Shown here: one piece after another, positions 8,586 to 19,200 of the stretch
How the letters are laid out: every line of letters starts with the position of its first letter
Numbering within the stretch: the stretch's first letter is position 1
From: Rhizorhabdus histidinilytica
GTDB taxonomy: Bacteria > Pseudomonadota > Alphaproteobacteria > Sphingomonadales > Sphingomonadaceae
NCBI RefSeq assembly: GCF_900167915.1
Contig: NZ_FUYM01000006.1
Span: 186,001 to 250,000 of the forward strand
DNA: 64,000 nucleotides
Reading direction: 5' to 3'
Program-made: the position numbers and the translations under genes
The notes under the pieces: generated by a model
Told to the model about the DNA's origin: nothing
What the model saw: the letters and a program-made list of their open reading frames with translations, nothing else
Database searches by the model: none

Positions 8586-10634
8586 GTGCAGCGGCATGTC
8601 ATTTGGATCGTCCTCGCGGCGCTGGGCGCCTATGCGACGGGGGTGATCGCCTTCACCCGCGGCGAACCGGTCAGCGCCCTGTGGATGGTGATCGCCGCCG
8701 CCTGCGTGTTCCTCGTCGCCTATCGCTATTATGCGCTCTACATCGCCCGCCATGTGATGCGGCTCGATCCGGCACGGCCGACGCCCGCCCTCTACCGCAC
8801 CGACGGGCTCGACTATGTCCCGACCGACCGGCGCGTCCTGTTCGGCCATCATTTCGCGGCGATCGCCGGGGCCGGTCCGCTGGTCGGGCCGGTGCTCGCG
8901 GCGCAGATGGGCTATCTGCCGGGGACGCTGTGGATCCTCGCCGGGGTGGTACTGGCCGGCGCGGTGCAGGACTTCATGATCCTGTTCGTGTCGATGCGCC
9001 GCGACGGCCGCTCGCTCGGCGAGCTGATCCGCATGGAGATGGGCACGGTGCCCGGCGCGATCGCGCTGGCAGGCACCTTCATGATCATCGTCATCATCCT
9101 CGCGGTGCTGGCGCTCGTCGTCGTCCGCGCGCTCGCCGACAGCCCGTGGGGCGTGTTCACCGTGGCGATGACGGTGCCGCTGGCGATCACGATGGGCGTC
9201 TACACCCGCTGGATCCGGCCCGGCCGGATCGGCGAGGTGTCGATCCTCGGCTTCCTCGGGCTGATGATCGCGCTCGTCTACGGGCAGTCGGTGGCGGCCT
9301 CGCCCTTCTGGGGGCCGCTGTTCACCTTCACCCCCGAGCAGCTCTGCTGGATCCTGATCGGCTATGGCGCGGTCGCGTCGATCCTGCCGGTGTGGCTGCT
9401 GCTCGCGCCGCGCGACTATCTGTCGACCTTCCTCAAGATCGGCGCGATCGCCGCGCTCGCGATCGGCATCGTCATCATGGCGCCGCCGCTGCGCATGCCG
9501 CCGCTCACCCAGTTCGTCGCGGGCGGCGGGCCGGTCTGGTCGGGGGCGCTGTTCCCCTTCCTGTTCATCACCATCGCCTGCGGCGCGGTGTCGGGCTTCC
9601 ACGCGCTGATCTCCAGCGGCACGACGCCCAAGCTGATCGCCAACGAATGCGACGCGCCGCTGCTCGGCTATGGCGCGATGCTGATGGAGGCGTTCGTCGC
9701 GATCATGGCGCTGATCGGCGCCTCGATCCTCGACCCCGGCGTCTATTTCGCGATGAACAGCCCCGCCGCGGTGGTCGGCACCGATCCTGCCAGCGCCGCC
9801 GCGGCGGTGACCGCGATGGGCTTCCCGATCTCGGCCGACACGCTGCAGCAGGCGGCGCGCGACGTCGGCGAGGCGACGGTGATCTCGCGCACCGGCGGCG
9901 CGCCGACGCTGGCGGTGGCGATGGCGGAAATCTTCAGCCACGCGGTGGGCGGGGCGGCGATGAAGGCCTTCTGGTATCATTTCGCGATCCTGTTCGAGGC
10001 GCTGTTCATCCTGACCGCCGTCGACGCCGGCACCCGCGCGGGCCGCTTCATGCTCCAGGACCTGATCGGCCTCGCCGCGCCGTCCTTCCGGCGCAACGAC
10101 ACGATCCTGCCCGGCGTGATCGCGACCGGCCTGTGCGTCGCGTCGTGGGGCTTCTTCCTCTACCAGGGCGTCACCGATCCGCTTGGCGGGGTGAACACGC
10201 TGTGGCCGGTGTTCGGCATCTCGAACCAGATGCTGGCGACGGTCGCGCTGATGCTCGGCACCGTCGTCCTGTTCCGGATGAAGCAGGAGCGCTTCGCCTG
10301 GGTGACGCTGATCCCCACGGTCTGGCTGGTCATCTGCACGATCACTGCCGGGCTGATGAAGCTGTTCTCGCCCGATCCGGCGGTGGGCTTCGTCGCCCAC
10401 GCCACGCGCTTCTCCGCCGCGGCGGAAAGGGGCGAGCTGCTCGCACCCGCCAGGTCGATGGCGGCGATGCGGCAGATCATCCGCAACGACTGGATCGACG
10501 CCAGCCTGTGCGCCATCTTCCTCGCGGTGGTGCTGTCGCTGATGGTCTATGCGGTCCGCAGCTGCCTGGCCGCCCGCCGCAGCGCGGCGCCGACCGCGAA
10601 CGAGATCCTGCCCGACGCGGTGCCGGCGGAATGA
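8586..10634 (+). CDS. cstA: Carbon starvation protein A family transporter
   Basis: Integral membrane protein of 682 residues (E. coli CstA is about 700). Conserved CstA segments are present: YRYYALYIARHVMRLDP, 'TDGLDYVPTDRRVLFGHHFAAIAGAGPLVGPVLAAQ' (read in parts), GAVQDFMILFVSMRRDGRSL, ACGAVSGFHALISSGTTPK and FGISNQMLATVAL. CstA/BtsT proteins take up pyruvate or peptides under carbon limitation. The GTG at 8586 (VQRHVIW) is chosen because AAAGG lies about eight bases upstream and it removes a low-complexity non-family extension. It overlaps the next gene by ATGA. Confidence 0.95.
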   Translation: MQRHVIWIVLAALGAYATGVIAFTRGEPVSALWMVIAAACVFLVAYRYYALYIARHVMRLDPARPTPALYRTDGLDYVPTDRRVLFGHHFAAIAGAGPLVGPVLAAQMGYLPGTLWILAGVVLAGAVQDFMILFVSMRRDGRSLGELIRMEMGTVPGAIALAGTFMIIVIILAVLALVVVRALADSPWGVFTVAMTVPLAITMGVYTRWIRPGRIGEVSILGFLGLMIALVYGQSVAASPFWGPLFTFTPEQLCWILIGYGAVASILPVWLLLAPRDYLSTFLKIGAIAALAIGIVIMAPPLRMPPLTQFVAGGGPVWSGALFPFLFITIACGAVSGFHALISSGTTPKLIANECDAPLLGYGAMLMEAFVAIMALIGASILDPGVYFAMNSPAAVVGTDPASAAAAVTAMGFPISADTLQQAARDVGEATVISRTGGAPTLAVAMAEIFSHAVGGAAMKAFWYHFAILFEALFILTAVDAGTRAGRFMLQDLIGLAAPSFRRNDTILPGVIATGLCVASWGFFLYQGVTDPLGGVNTLWPVFGISNQMLATVALMLGTVVLFRMKQERFAWVTLIPTVWLVICTITAGLMKLFSPDPAVGFVAHATRFSAAAERGELLAPARSMAAMRQIIRNDWIDASLCAIFLAVVLSLMVYAVRSCLAARRSAAPTANEILPDAVPAE

Positions 10635-10816
10635 GGGCGCTGTTCCGCCGGCTGCGCGACACGGCCCGGCTGATGGTCGGCCAGCCGAGCTACGACGCCT
10701 ATTGCGCGCACATGGCCGAGCATCATCCCGACCGGCCGCCGATGAGCCGCGCCGACTTCTTCCGCGAGCGCGAGCGGACGCGCTTCGGATCGGGCGGCAA
10801 CGGCCGCTGCTGCTGA
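10631..10816 (+). CDS. YbdD/YjiX family small protein
   Basis: A 61-residue protein, MRALFRRLRDTARLMVGQPS..., with the family core 'YDAYCAHMAEHHPDRPPMSRADFFRERE'. YbdD/YjiX genes almost always follow cstA/btsT, as here, with an ATGA overlap. The family is thought to assist the CstA-type transporter; the biochemical role is unresolved. The tail is glycine- and cysteine-rich (GSGGNGRCC). Confidence 0.9.
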   Translation: MRALFRRLRDTARLMVGQPSYDAYCAHMAEHHPDRPPMSRADFFRERERTRFGSGGNGRCC

Positions 10817-10827
10817 GGGAAAGCGAC

Positions 10828-12081
10828 ATGCGTCTCAAGCTGACGCCGCTGATCTTCGGCGGCATGGCGCTCGGCATCGCCACGGGCGTCGGCGTGCACC
10901 TCTGGGCCGGCGGCGACTCCGGTGCCGCTGCGCAGATCGCCGACTATCTCCAGCTTCCGGCCGACGTGTTCCTGCGCCTGATCAAGATGATCGTCGCGCC
11001 ACTGGTGTTCGCGACGCTGGTGGCCGGGATCGCGCATATGGGCGACGCCGCGAGTCTCGGCCGGATGGGCGCTCGGGCGATGGGCTGGTTCGTGACGGCC
11101 GGCATCGTCTCGCTCTCGCTCGGCCTGCTGTTCGTCAACGCCTTCGCCCCGGGCGAGGCGCTGCACCTCGTCCGCACCGGCGATCCCGGTGACATGGCCG
11201 GGAAGGCGCTGAGCTTCCGGCAGTTCGTGCTCCACATCTTCCCCGAATCGGTCGTCCAGGCGATGGCCGAGAACCAGATCCTGCAGATCGTCGTCTTCTC
11301 GCTGTTCGTCGGCGTCGCGCTGGCGGCGGCAGGCGAGCGGGGCAAGCCGCTGCTGGCCGTGGTCGAGGCGACCGCCGAGCTGATGATGACGATCACCGGC
11401 TATGTCATGCGCGCCGCGCCGCTGGCGGTGTTTGGCGCGATCGCGGCGACGGTCGCGACCCAGGGCGCCGGGATATTGCTGACCTTCGGCGCGCTGATCG
11501 GCGAATTCTACGTCGCGCTGGCGGCCTTGTGCCTGGTCCTGCTCGGCGCCGGGGCGGCGTTCCTCGGCGGCGGCCTCGCGCCGCTGCTCCGCCATATCCG
11601 CGAGCCGCTGCTGCTCGCCTTCTCGACCGCCTCTTCCGAAGCCGCCTATCCGCGGCTGATGGAGGCGCTCGACCGCGCCGGCGTCCCGCGCCGCGTCTAC
11701 GGCTTCGTGCTGCCGCTCGGCTATAGCTTCAACCTCGACGGGTCGATGATGTACGCCACCTTCGCGGCGATCTTCATCGCCCAGGCCTATGGCGTCGACC
11801 TGCCGGTCGCCACCCAGATCACCATGCTGCTGGTGCTGATGGTGACCAGCAAGGGGATCGCCGGCGTGTCGCGCGCCAGCCTGGTCGTCGTCGCGGCGAC
11901 GCTCGCGCAGTTCGACCTTCCCGTCGAAGGGGTGGCTTTGCTGCTGGCGATCGATCATTTCATGGACATGGGCCGCACCACCACCAATGTGCTGGGCAAC
12001 GCGATCGCCACGGCGGTCGTCGCCAGATGGGAAACCGGCGAAGCCCCTCGCCCCCTGATCGCCGAAAGCGGGAGACTGTGA
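10828..12081 (+). CDS. Dicarboxylate/amino-acid:cation symporter (SDF family, DctA/GltP-like)
   Basis: Membrane protein of 417 residues. SDF hallmarks are visible: FSTASSEAAYPRLMEAL (serine-rich hairpin 1), GYSFNLDGSMMYATFAAIFI, TSKGIAGVSRASLVV (hairpin 2) and DHFMDMGRTTTNVLGNAIAT (cation/substrate-binding helix). The 'DMGRT' form resembles GltP/GltT glutamate-aspartate carriers more than the 'SEARA' form of classical DctA, so substrate could be C4-dicarboxylates or acidic amino acids. It starts 11 bases after ybdD, with GAGGGAAAG before the ATG, and overlaps the next gene (TGATG). Confidence 0.92.
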   Translation: MRLKLTPLIFGGMALGIATGVGVHLWAGGDSGAAAQIADYLQLPADVFLRLIKMIVAPLVFATLVAGIAHMGDAASLGRMGARAMGWFVTAGIVSLSLGLLFVNAFAPGEALHLVRTGDPGDMAGKALSFRQFVLHIFPESVVQAMAENQILQIVVFSLFVGVALAAAGERGKPLLAVVEATAELMMTITGYVMRAAPLAVFGAIAATVATQGAGILLTFGALIGEFYVALAALCLVLLGAGAAFLGGGLAPLLRHIREPLLLAFSTASSEAAYPRLMEALDRAGVPRRVYGFVLPLGYSFNLDGSMMYATFAAIFIAQAYGVDLPVATQITMLLVLMVTSKGIAGVSRASLVVVAATLAQFDLPVEGVALLLAIDHFMDMGRTTTNVLGNAIATAVVARWETGEAPRPLIAESGRL

Positions 12082-12593
12082 TGAAGACCAAGCCGATGAT
12101 CGCCGCCGCCGCTGCCGCCCTCCTCGCTGCCGGAGCCGCCTCGGCCGCCCCCGCGCCGGTCGAGCGCATCGCCAGCCCGGGGCCCGACGGCAAGCCCGGC
12201 CTGATCCTCAAGGGCGTGATCGTCCCGGCCGGCTACGAGACCTTCTACCTGTCGGGCCAGCTCGCCGATCCGATCGATCCCGCCCGGATGGCGACGATCG
12301 ACGATTATGGCGACACCCGCACCCAGACGCTGAGCGTGCTCGCCAAGATCAAGGCGCTGCTCGAAAGCAAGGGCTATGCGATGGCCGACGTGGTCAAGAT
12401 GCAGGCCTTCCTCGCCGCCGACCCCAAGCTCGGCAAGATCGACTTCGCGGGCTTCAACGCCGGCTTCCGCGACTATTTCGGCTCGCCTGCGAACCCCAAC
12501 ACCGTCGCCCGCTCGACCTTCCAGGTCGCCAACCTCGTCCAGCCGATGTTCTTGGTCGAGATCGAGGTGACTGCCGTGAAAGCGCCGAAATAG
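12081..12593 (+). CDS. RidA/YjgF-family protein with an export signal
   Basis: Protein of 170 residues. An apparent Sec signal (MKTKPMIAAAAAALLAAGAASA) precedes a RidA-like domain: ETFYLSGQLADPIDP, GDTRTQTLSVLAKIKALLES, ADVVKMQAFLAADPKL and a C-terminal strand MFLVEIEVTAVKAP. Cytosolic RidA deaminates reactive enamine/imine intermediates; the conserved arginine normally sits in the last strand region (here replaced by 'VEIEV' without an evident Arg), so classic imine deaminase activity is doubtful. The start overlaps the symporter stop (TGATG), so it belongs to the cstA operon. A periplasmic role is inferred from the leader. Confidence 0.85.
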   Translation: MKTKPMIAAAAAALLAAGAASAAPAPVERIASPGPDGKPGLILKGVIVPAGYETFYLSGQLADPIDPARMATIDDYGDTRTQTLSVLAKIKALLESKGYAMADVVKMQAFLAADPKLGKIDFAGFNAGFRDYFGSPANPNTVARSTFQVANLVQPMFLVEIEVTAVKAPK

Positions 12594-12736
12594 CGGCATT
12601 TCCAGATAGATCGGAACATCTGCCGCCGCAATCGTGGTGAAATGATGGCCTGAAGCTCCAGGTTCCCCATCCAATCGAACTGGTCTTGCGCGCCAAACGC
12701 GGCGCGCTAAGCTTCCCTCTCCGGGGGGAGAAACGC

Positions 12737-15700
12737 ATGCGACGACTGTGGCGCGGGACCATGCTCGTGATGATGCTTGCGCTCGCCTCCCATGGCTCCG
12801 CCGCTCCCGTCTGCCCGCAGGAGCGGGATGCGGCGCTCGCCTGCGCAGCGGCATCCGGCGATCTCGCGGCGGTGACCGGGGCGATCGCCGGCGGCGCCGA
12901 CGTCAACGCCACCGTCACGCTCGGTGCCGAAGAGGATGTCTCGCCGCTCGGCGCGGCGGTCTTTTCCGGATCGCTCGACATCGTCGACGCCCTGCTGGCC
13001 GGAGGCGCCGATCCCGTGCGGGGCGACCATGATGCGCTGATGCGGGCCGCGCTGCTCAACGATGGCCCGATCTTTGCGCGGATGGTGGCTGCGATCGGCA
13101 AGCCGGGCGCCGACACCCCTCCCCTGGCGCTATGGGTCGCCCGGCGCCTGCCCGCCGCGCGCGCAGCGGCGATGCGCGCGGCCTTCCTCGACGCCATCGC
13201 CTCCGACGACGAGACCGCACAGGCACGCTCGATGGCCGGCGCGCTGATCGCGATGCAGGGCCTGCAGGAAAAGCCCGACGGCAACGCCTTCGAGCAGATG
13301 CTGGCGGCGCTCGTCGCGCAGGGCCATGACCTCGCGGCCGTCGACGATGAAGGCAATAGTCTCGCCACGCTCGCCGCGGCGCGCAACGATGGCGATCTGC
13401 TGACCGTGCTCGCCGCGCGCTACGGCATCGCGGTCGGCACGACCCCGGTGCAGCTCCAGGCGCGGCTCGTCGCGTCGGCCGCGCGCGGGGAGCTTTCCGA
13501 GGTCGAAGCGCTGCTTGCCGCCGGCGCCAAGGCCGATGCCCCCGCCCCCGACGGGCGGCTCGCCCTGCCCGAAGCCGCGGTGTCGGGAAGCGTCGAGACG
13601 GTGCGGCGGCTCCTCGCCGCGGGGGCCGGCGTCGACACGGCCGGGACCGATCAGCCGCGCGCGCTGGTCGCGGCGGCCGAGAGCGGCAACCTGGCGATCG
13701 TCGCCGCGCTGCTCGACGCGGGCGCGCGCAACGCCGCGGGACAGGAGCCGACCGACTGGGCGCTGCGTGCGGCGGTCCGCGCCGGCTGGCCGCAGGTGGT
13801 CGCCTATCTGGTCCAGCGTGGCGCCGACATCAACGAAGCCGACCCTGCGGGGCGCTCGGTGCTCCACGGCATGGTCCTGCACGACGCCTTCATGTCGCCC
13901 CGGCGCACCCTCGGTGCGGCGCAGTACAGCATGCCGCAGCAATTGCGGGAACTGGGCTTCGACTTCGCAAATCCCCGGTTCAGCGGCAGTACGCTCAGTT
14001 CGAACATGGCGGGCGGCAAGGTCGATTACGCCTTTCTCGACGCCCTCTACACGGCAGGTGCCCGCGCCGGCGCCGGCGAGCTGCGCATGGCGATCCTCTT
14101 CGAAAGCCGCGCGATGCTCGACTGGGTGCTCAACCATGGCGCCCGCGACCTTGCCGGAGACCTGCTCGGCGAAGCCGTCGACCGGCTGCCGCGCGAAACC
14201 CCGGCGCTGGCGCTGCTCGATGCGGGCGCCCGCCCGGCGCCCGGCGCAGCCAGCCTCGCCATGCTACGGGAGCTGGCGGTCTGGGGCGGCGACAAGGTCC
14301 TCGCGCGGCTGCTCGCGGCCGGCCTCGAAATTCCCGCCTCGAACCGGTTCGAGGTGCTTCAGCAGATGGTCGACTACGGCCGGGCCAACATGCTCAGGCT
14401 GCTGATCGAAAGCGGTGTCGATCCCTCGGCCAGCAACGACAATGGAGAGACGGTCCTGTACCGCTTCGTCCGCGACGATGCGCGGGCGACAGGTACGCGC
14501 GTCGTGCTCACCCCGCCGCGCATCGCCGCGCTGGCGGTGCTCGTCAACGCCGGCCTCGACGTCCAGAAGCGCAACCGCTTCGGCCAGACCGCGGCGATGG
14601 CCGCCGCGGCGAAGCCCGCCACCGTCACCCGCCTGGACGCGGTCTATGCCGCCGTCGATACGGGCGGCGGCACGCTCCACGCCGCGGTGCGCGCCGACGA
14701 CCGCTTCAAGGTCGCCCAGCTTCTCGACGGCGGTGCGGACATCGATGCCGCCGACGGTTTCGGCAGGACGCCGCTGACCCTGGCGCTCCAGCTCGGCCGG
14801 GACGCCATCTCGGAGCATCTGCTGCTCCAGGGCGCCGCGATCAGCTTCGAGGCGCGCAACGGCTTCCAGCGTGCCGATGTCGACTATCCGCGCTCGGCAC
14901 GGGTCGACACCGCGTTGCGCATCCGCCTGCTGCGCGACAAGCGCATCGACCTGGGCCCGGCCGGCGCCCGCCAGTCCCCCGCAGAGGTCTTGCGCCACTT
15001 CGCGGCCAACCAGGCCCAGGCGCTCCCCGATCTCGTCTGGTCGCTCAAATGCGTGTCGCGCCCGCCGACCTGCTTCGGCGAGGTCATCACCCTGCGCGGC
15101 GATCCTTCGACGGCCGATCCGCTTCGCTCGGCGAGCATGAAGGAGCTGGCGACATCGTCGCGCAGGCCGATCGACGACGGCGAGCGCTTCGCGCTCCAAC
15201 AGGAATGGATCTACCAGGGGATCATCCATTCGATCGAAGGCGAGCTGCGCGTCCCGGCCTGCGCCTTCGACGAACCGGGCAACCCGACCTGCTACGGCGA
15301 GGTCGAGGTCTTCAACCCCAACGAGGCCTACGGCTTCCCCCTGCGCGAGGGGCTCGGGGGCCCCGAGGACGTTCCCGCCATGCCGCTCGTCGTCGTCCAG
15401 AACGGACGGACGGAAAACGTCTATCCGGGGACGTCGCGCCGCTTCGACCGGAGCAAGGGCGCACTGACGGTCAAGCTCGGCCCACGCCAGTCGCGCCTGT
15501 TCGGCGCAGAGACGCGCATCCGCTGGCATCGCGGCCCGCCCCGCCTGCCGACGACCTACGAGGATCGGCTGCGCACCCAGGCCTATGTCGATATCGCCCG
15601 GCTCCAGGATCGGCGGCGCAGGATAGATGCCGCGCTCGGCGGCTCGACGCCCGATGCCGAGGACCTGCTGATCGAGCGGAAGACGCTGGACGCCGCGATC

Positions 15701-16225
15701 CGGGTGCGATCGGCCGACGCCGCGCTGGCCTATCCCGAGGGCGTCGCCAACGACCTCCGCCGCCGCCTCGTCGACATCGCCGCGATCGACCAGAACCTCG
15801 TCGCCCTGCACGGCGCGCTCAACGCCGACGGCATCCTCACCGCCGAGGAGGTCGAGGTCCAGATCGCATGGATCAGGGCGCGCCTGTCGGGCTGCGCCGC
15901 CGGCGGATGCCTGGACCTGCGCAACACCCTCGCGATGCTCGAGCGCGCCCGCGCCGCGCTCTCGGCCAGCTCGAACGCGGTGCATATCCTGCTCGGCCAG
16001 TTCGAGGACGAGATCGACCGGCAGGTGCGCGACTATCAGAGCCTGATCCTCGAATATGCGCAGTTCGTCGATCCCGCGACGCTGGCCAACATGGTGCCGC
16101 CCAAGACGCGCGACATCATCCGGGCGAAGCTGTCGCCGCGCGACACCCTCATCCCCGACCAGGCGGCCGGCCAGAACGGCGCCGCGCTGCGCGCCCAGTT
16201 CGGCCTGCCCGATCCCGCTCCATGA
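12737..16225 (+). CDS. Large exported ankyrin-repeat protein
   Basis: Protein of 1162 residues with a signal peptide (MRRLWRGTMLVMMLALASHG...). Many ankyrin-type units fill roughly residues 30-720, e.g. LAAVTGAIAGGADVNATVTL, SLDIVDALLAGGADPVRGD, SVETVRRLLAAGAGVDTAG, LAIVAALLDAGARNAAG and FKVAQLLDGGADIDAADGFG. Then come two copies of a cysteine motif (CVSRPPTCFGEV near 772, CAFDEPGNPTCYGEV near 842) and a charged helical C-terminus. The ATG at 12737 follows GGGGGGAG. It overlaps the next gene's first possible ATG (ATGA), so the two are a transcription unit. Function unknown; ankyrin domains bind proteins, and a partner or immunity role toward the next protein is a hypothesis. Confidence 0.85.
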   Translation: MRRLWRGTMLVMMLALASHGSAAPVCPQERDAALACAAASGDLAAVTGAIAGGADVNATVTLGAEEDVSPLGAAVFSGSLDIVDALLAGGADPVRGDHDALMRAALLNDGPIFARMVAAIGKPGADTPPLALWVARRLPAARAAAMRAAFLDAIASDDETAQARSMAGALIAMQGLQEKPDGNAFEQMLAALVAQGHDLAAVDDEGNSLATLAAARNDGDLLTVLAARYGIAVGTTPVQLQARLVASAARGELSEVEALLAAGAKADAPAPDGRLALPEAAVSGSVETVRRLLAAGAGVDTAGTDQPRALVAAAESGNLAIVAALLDAGARNAAGQEPTDWALRAAVRAGWPQVVAYLVQRGADINEADPAGRSVLHGMVLHDAFMSPRRTLGAAQYSMPQQLRELGFDFANPRFSGSTLSSNMAGGKVDYAFLDALYTAGARAGAGELRMAILFESRAMLDWVLNHGARDLAGDLLGEAVDRLPRETPALALLDAGARPAPGAASLAMLRELAVWGGDKVLARLLAAGLEIPASNRFEVLQQMVDYGRANMLRLLIESGVDPSASNDNGETVLYRFVRDDARATGTRVVLTPPRIAALAVLVNAGLDVQKRNRFGQTAAMAAAAKPATVTRLDAVYAAVDTGGGTLHAAVRADDRFKVAQLLDGGADIDAADGFGRTPLTLALQLGRDAISEHLLLQGAAISFEARNGFQRADVDYPRSARVDTALRIRLLRDKRIDLGPAGARQSPAEVLRHFAANQAQALPDLVWSLKCVSRPPTCFGEVITLRGDPSTADPLRSASMKELATSSRRPIDDGERFALQQEWIYQGIIHSIEGELRVPACAFDEPGNPTCYGEVEVFNPNEAYGFPLREGLGGPEDVPAMPLVVVQNGRTENVYPGTSRRFDRSKGALTVKLGPRQSRLFGAETRIRWHRGPPRLPTTYEDRLRTQAYVDIARLQDRRRRIDAALGGSTPDAEDLLIERKTLDAAIRVRSADAALAYPEGVANDLRRRLVDIAAIDQNLVALHGALNADGILTAEEVEVQIAWIRARLSGCAAGGCLDLRNTLAMLERARAALSASSNAVHILLGQFEDEIDRQVRDYQSLILEYAQFVDPATLANMVPPKTRDIIRAKLSPRDTLIPDQAAGQNGAALRAQFGLPDPAP

Positions 16226-16233
16226 GGAAGGCG

Positions 16234-19200
16234 ATGCTTCGAAAAGCCCTTGCCGCCCTGGCCCTTTCGGCGGCGCTGCCGCCGGCCGGCGCCCTTGGCT
16301 CCTGCCCGCTCGATTATGGCGAGAAGCTGCTCAGATGGGTCGACGACGATGCCGGCCGGCAATCCCGCCTGCTCGCCGAAGCCGATTTCAAGGCACGGAC
16401 GTTCAATGCCTTCCTGATCGGCTTCGAGGAACTCAACTGGCGCACCGTGGAGGTCGCCGCCCGCCTCGATGCGCTCACCGCCGCGATCCGCGCGTCCGAG
16501 GGGACGATCGGCGCCGCGGATGCCGTCGGCGGCGCGGATCGGGAGACGGTTCGCGCGATCCTGCGCGACCAGAATGCCGCCTCGATCGAGGATGCGCTCG
16601 CACAGCTCCGCGCCGAGCTGGCCGTGCTGCAGCGCCTGCACCGCGAGCTCATGGCCGATCCGACGCTCGACCGGTTCCAGCTCGCCGGGCTCGGCAATGT
16701 CGGGCGCGCCTCGCTGGTCGCGTCGCTGCAGGAAATGGGCGACCTCACCCAGCTCGATCTGGCGCAGCGCTACGGCTTCTACGTGGGCGTGACGATCGCC
16801 GACGACGGCAGGATCACGGGGGCGGGCGATCCGCCGCCGAACGTGACGATGGTCGACAACGTGGCCTTCGCTCTCTCTTATTATACCGGCCCCTACGCGC
16901 CGTTCGTGATGGCCGCCTACCTCATGGGCCGCCATGCCTGGAACGAGCAGGAGTGCCGCCGCGAGCGCAAGCGGCAGGACAGGCTGGTCTCGCGCGCGTC
17001 ACGGCGCCTGGGCAAGGTGCTGATCAAACCCGACGCGCAGTTCGCCCTCTATGAAAAGCTCTTCCTGGAGAACCGCGCCCTGTTCGAGGCGAGCAGCTCG
17101 CCGGCGCTGCGCGACGCGCAGGACAAGCTGCTCGAACGCTGGAAGAATCTCGTCGCCTTCAACGCCGAGCGCTCCGCGGCGGCACATGCCGTGCTGAGCG
17201 CCGCCGTGATCGAGAATGTCCGCCGCCAGGCCGGAAGCGGCGGCCCGCTCGACAGGCTGTTCGAGACTCTCGGACGCGCGCGGCTGTCGAGCGATATCGG
17301 CCGCACCGCAAGCTATGCCGCCCGCAAGGAACTCACGGCGATGCGCGCCTGTCGCGATGCCGGCGGCCTGCGCGCGCTCGAAGCGCTCGACGAGGCGAAC
17401 GGCTATGCCGAATCGGTGTACGAGGCCTTCGGGAATCAGCGGTCGCTGGCGACGCTGCAACCGCTGCTCGACAGCCGGATGGAGGCGTCGAAGGCGGCAC
17501 GCACCCGCGCCGCGCAGCTCCGCGCGGCATTGCCGGCCGGCGGCTGCGGCAGCGGCAGCGGGCCGGACCCCGCGCCCGATGAGATCGCCGCGCAGCCCGG
17601 AACCGAGGCCGCCTTCTTCGAGAAGCGCGGCATCGCGATGAAGGCCCTGGCGGCCGACGGGATCGCCGGTTCGGGCGAGTTCGGCTTCTGCATACTCTGG
17701 CGGAACGGCAATGGACGATATGGCTGCGGACAGACCGGGGGCTCGAGCTATGCGAGCCAGTTCGCGACCGCTTCCGCGCAGGGCCAGTCGATCCTCGGCA
17801 GGGCGATCGACGGCGGCTACCGCGCCGATGCGCGCATCTCCGCCGGGATCGACGGGGTCAGGGCGAATATCGAGAAGCGGATCGGCGAGGTCACCGCGCG
17901 CTTCGAACCGGCGCGCGCGGCGATGGGGGCATGGAGCGACCAGAACCGCCTTGCCCTGCAGACGCTGAGCAGCGTCGCCGCGACCCGGCTCGATGGCGAG
18001 CGTGCGGACCGGGTCCGCTTCTCGACCGCACAGGCCCAGGTGAACGCCGAAGCCCGCGTGCAGATCGACCGGTTCCTGGCGGCCCCGTCGGCCGATGCCA
18101 GCGCCGCGACGCTGGCCGGCGCGATCGGCGCGCCGCAGCTCGGCCTGCCTCGATTGGCGGAGGCCGACATCCCCGCCGATGCGCCGCCGGTGGCCGGCAT
18201 CTCCGCGCCCACGCGCGCCTACGCCCCCGACCTGGCCCTGCCCGCCCGGACGATCCTGCAGGAACGCCGCAAGGTGATGCGCGACATGAGTCCCGGCTCG
18301 CCCGCGCGCCGGATCGCGGACGATGCGCTCGACGGCGCGGCACGGCTCGCGGCGAACGGCGCGCCCGACGAGCTGATCGATGCACTGGTGACGGATGCCG
18401 CCGCGATGCGGTTCTTCGAGCGTGGCGACCTTCCCGTCCGCACCGTCGCGATCATCGACGAAGCCGGCAAGCTGCAACGCATCCCGCTGCTCGATCCCGC
18501 CGCCCTGCCCCGGGAGTCGCTGCTGGCGCGCCTGCGCGACTATCGCAGCGACGAGATCCTGCTCGACGCCGGGATCGCCGGCCTCGAAAGCGAGGGCAGC
18601 GGGCTGACGCCGCAGGGCCTGCGCGTCCTGGATGCCGCCGATCAGCTGCGTCTCAAGGCCGCGCAGAAGCTCTATTCGGGCGATCCGGTCGCGGCACAGG
18701 TCGCGCAGGAGCTCGCCAAGCCTCTAGTCGACCTCGCCGTGTCGCTGTCGCCGCTCGGCTGGCCACGCGACGTCTATGAGAGCTTCTCGGGCAGCGACCT
18801 TCTGTCGGGCGAGCCGCTCGACACCTTCGGCTATACCGCCGCCGTGTTCGGCGCGATCACCTTCGGCGGGGGCAAGCCGGTGATGAAGGCGATCGATTTC
18901 GTGCGGGGACTCACCGTCATCGGCCACCATGTCGACGACGTCGCAAGGATCGTCGATGCGGCGCATGCGATCGACCAGGGGGTCCTCGCCAACACCTCCG
19001 CCCATGCGATCGTGCGCCTCGACGCGACACGCCCGGGCGCGCGGCTCTTCACCGACGACGTGCTCGAGGACGCGCTGAACACCGGGACGCGCTTCTGGGA
19101 TGCCGAACATGACAGCATCGTCGCGTTCGAGCAGGTCAGCGGGGAGGGAGCGCGCCGGGCCGGCGTGGCGGTCGCCTGGCGGGAGATGCGCGTGACGACG

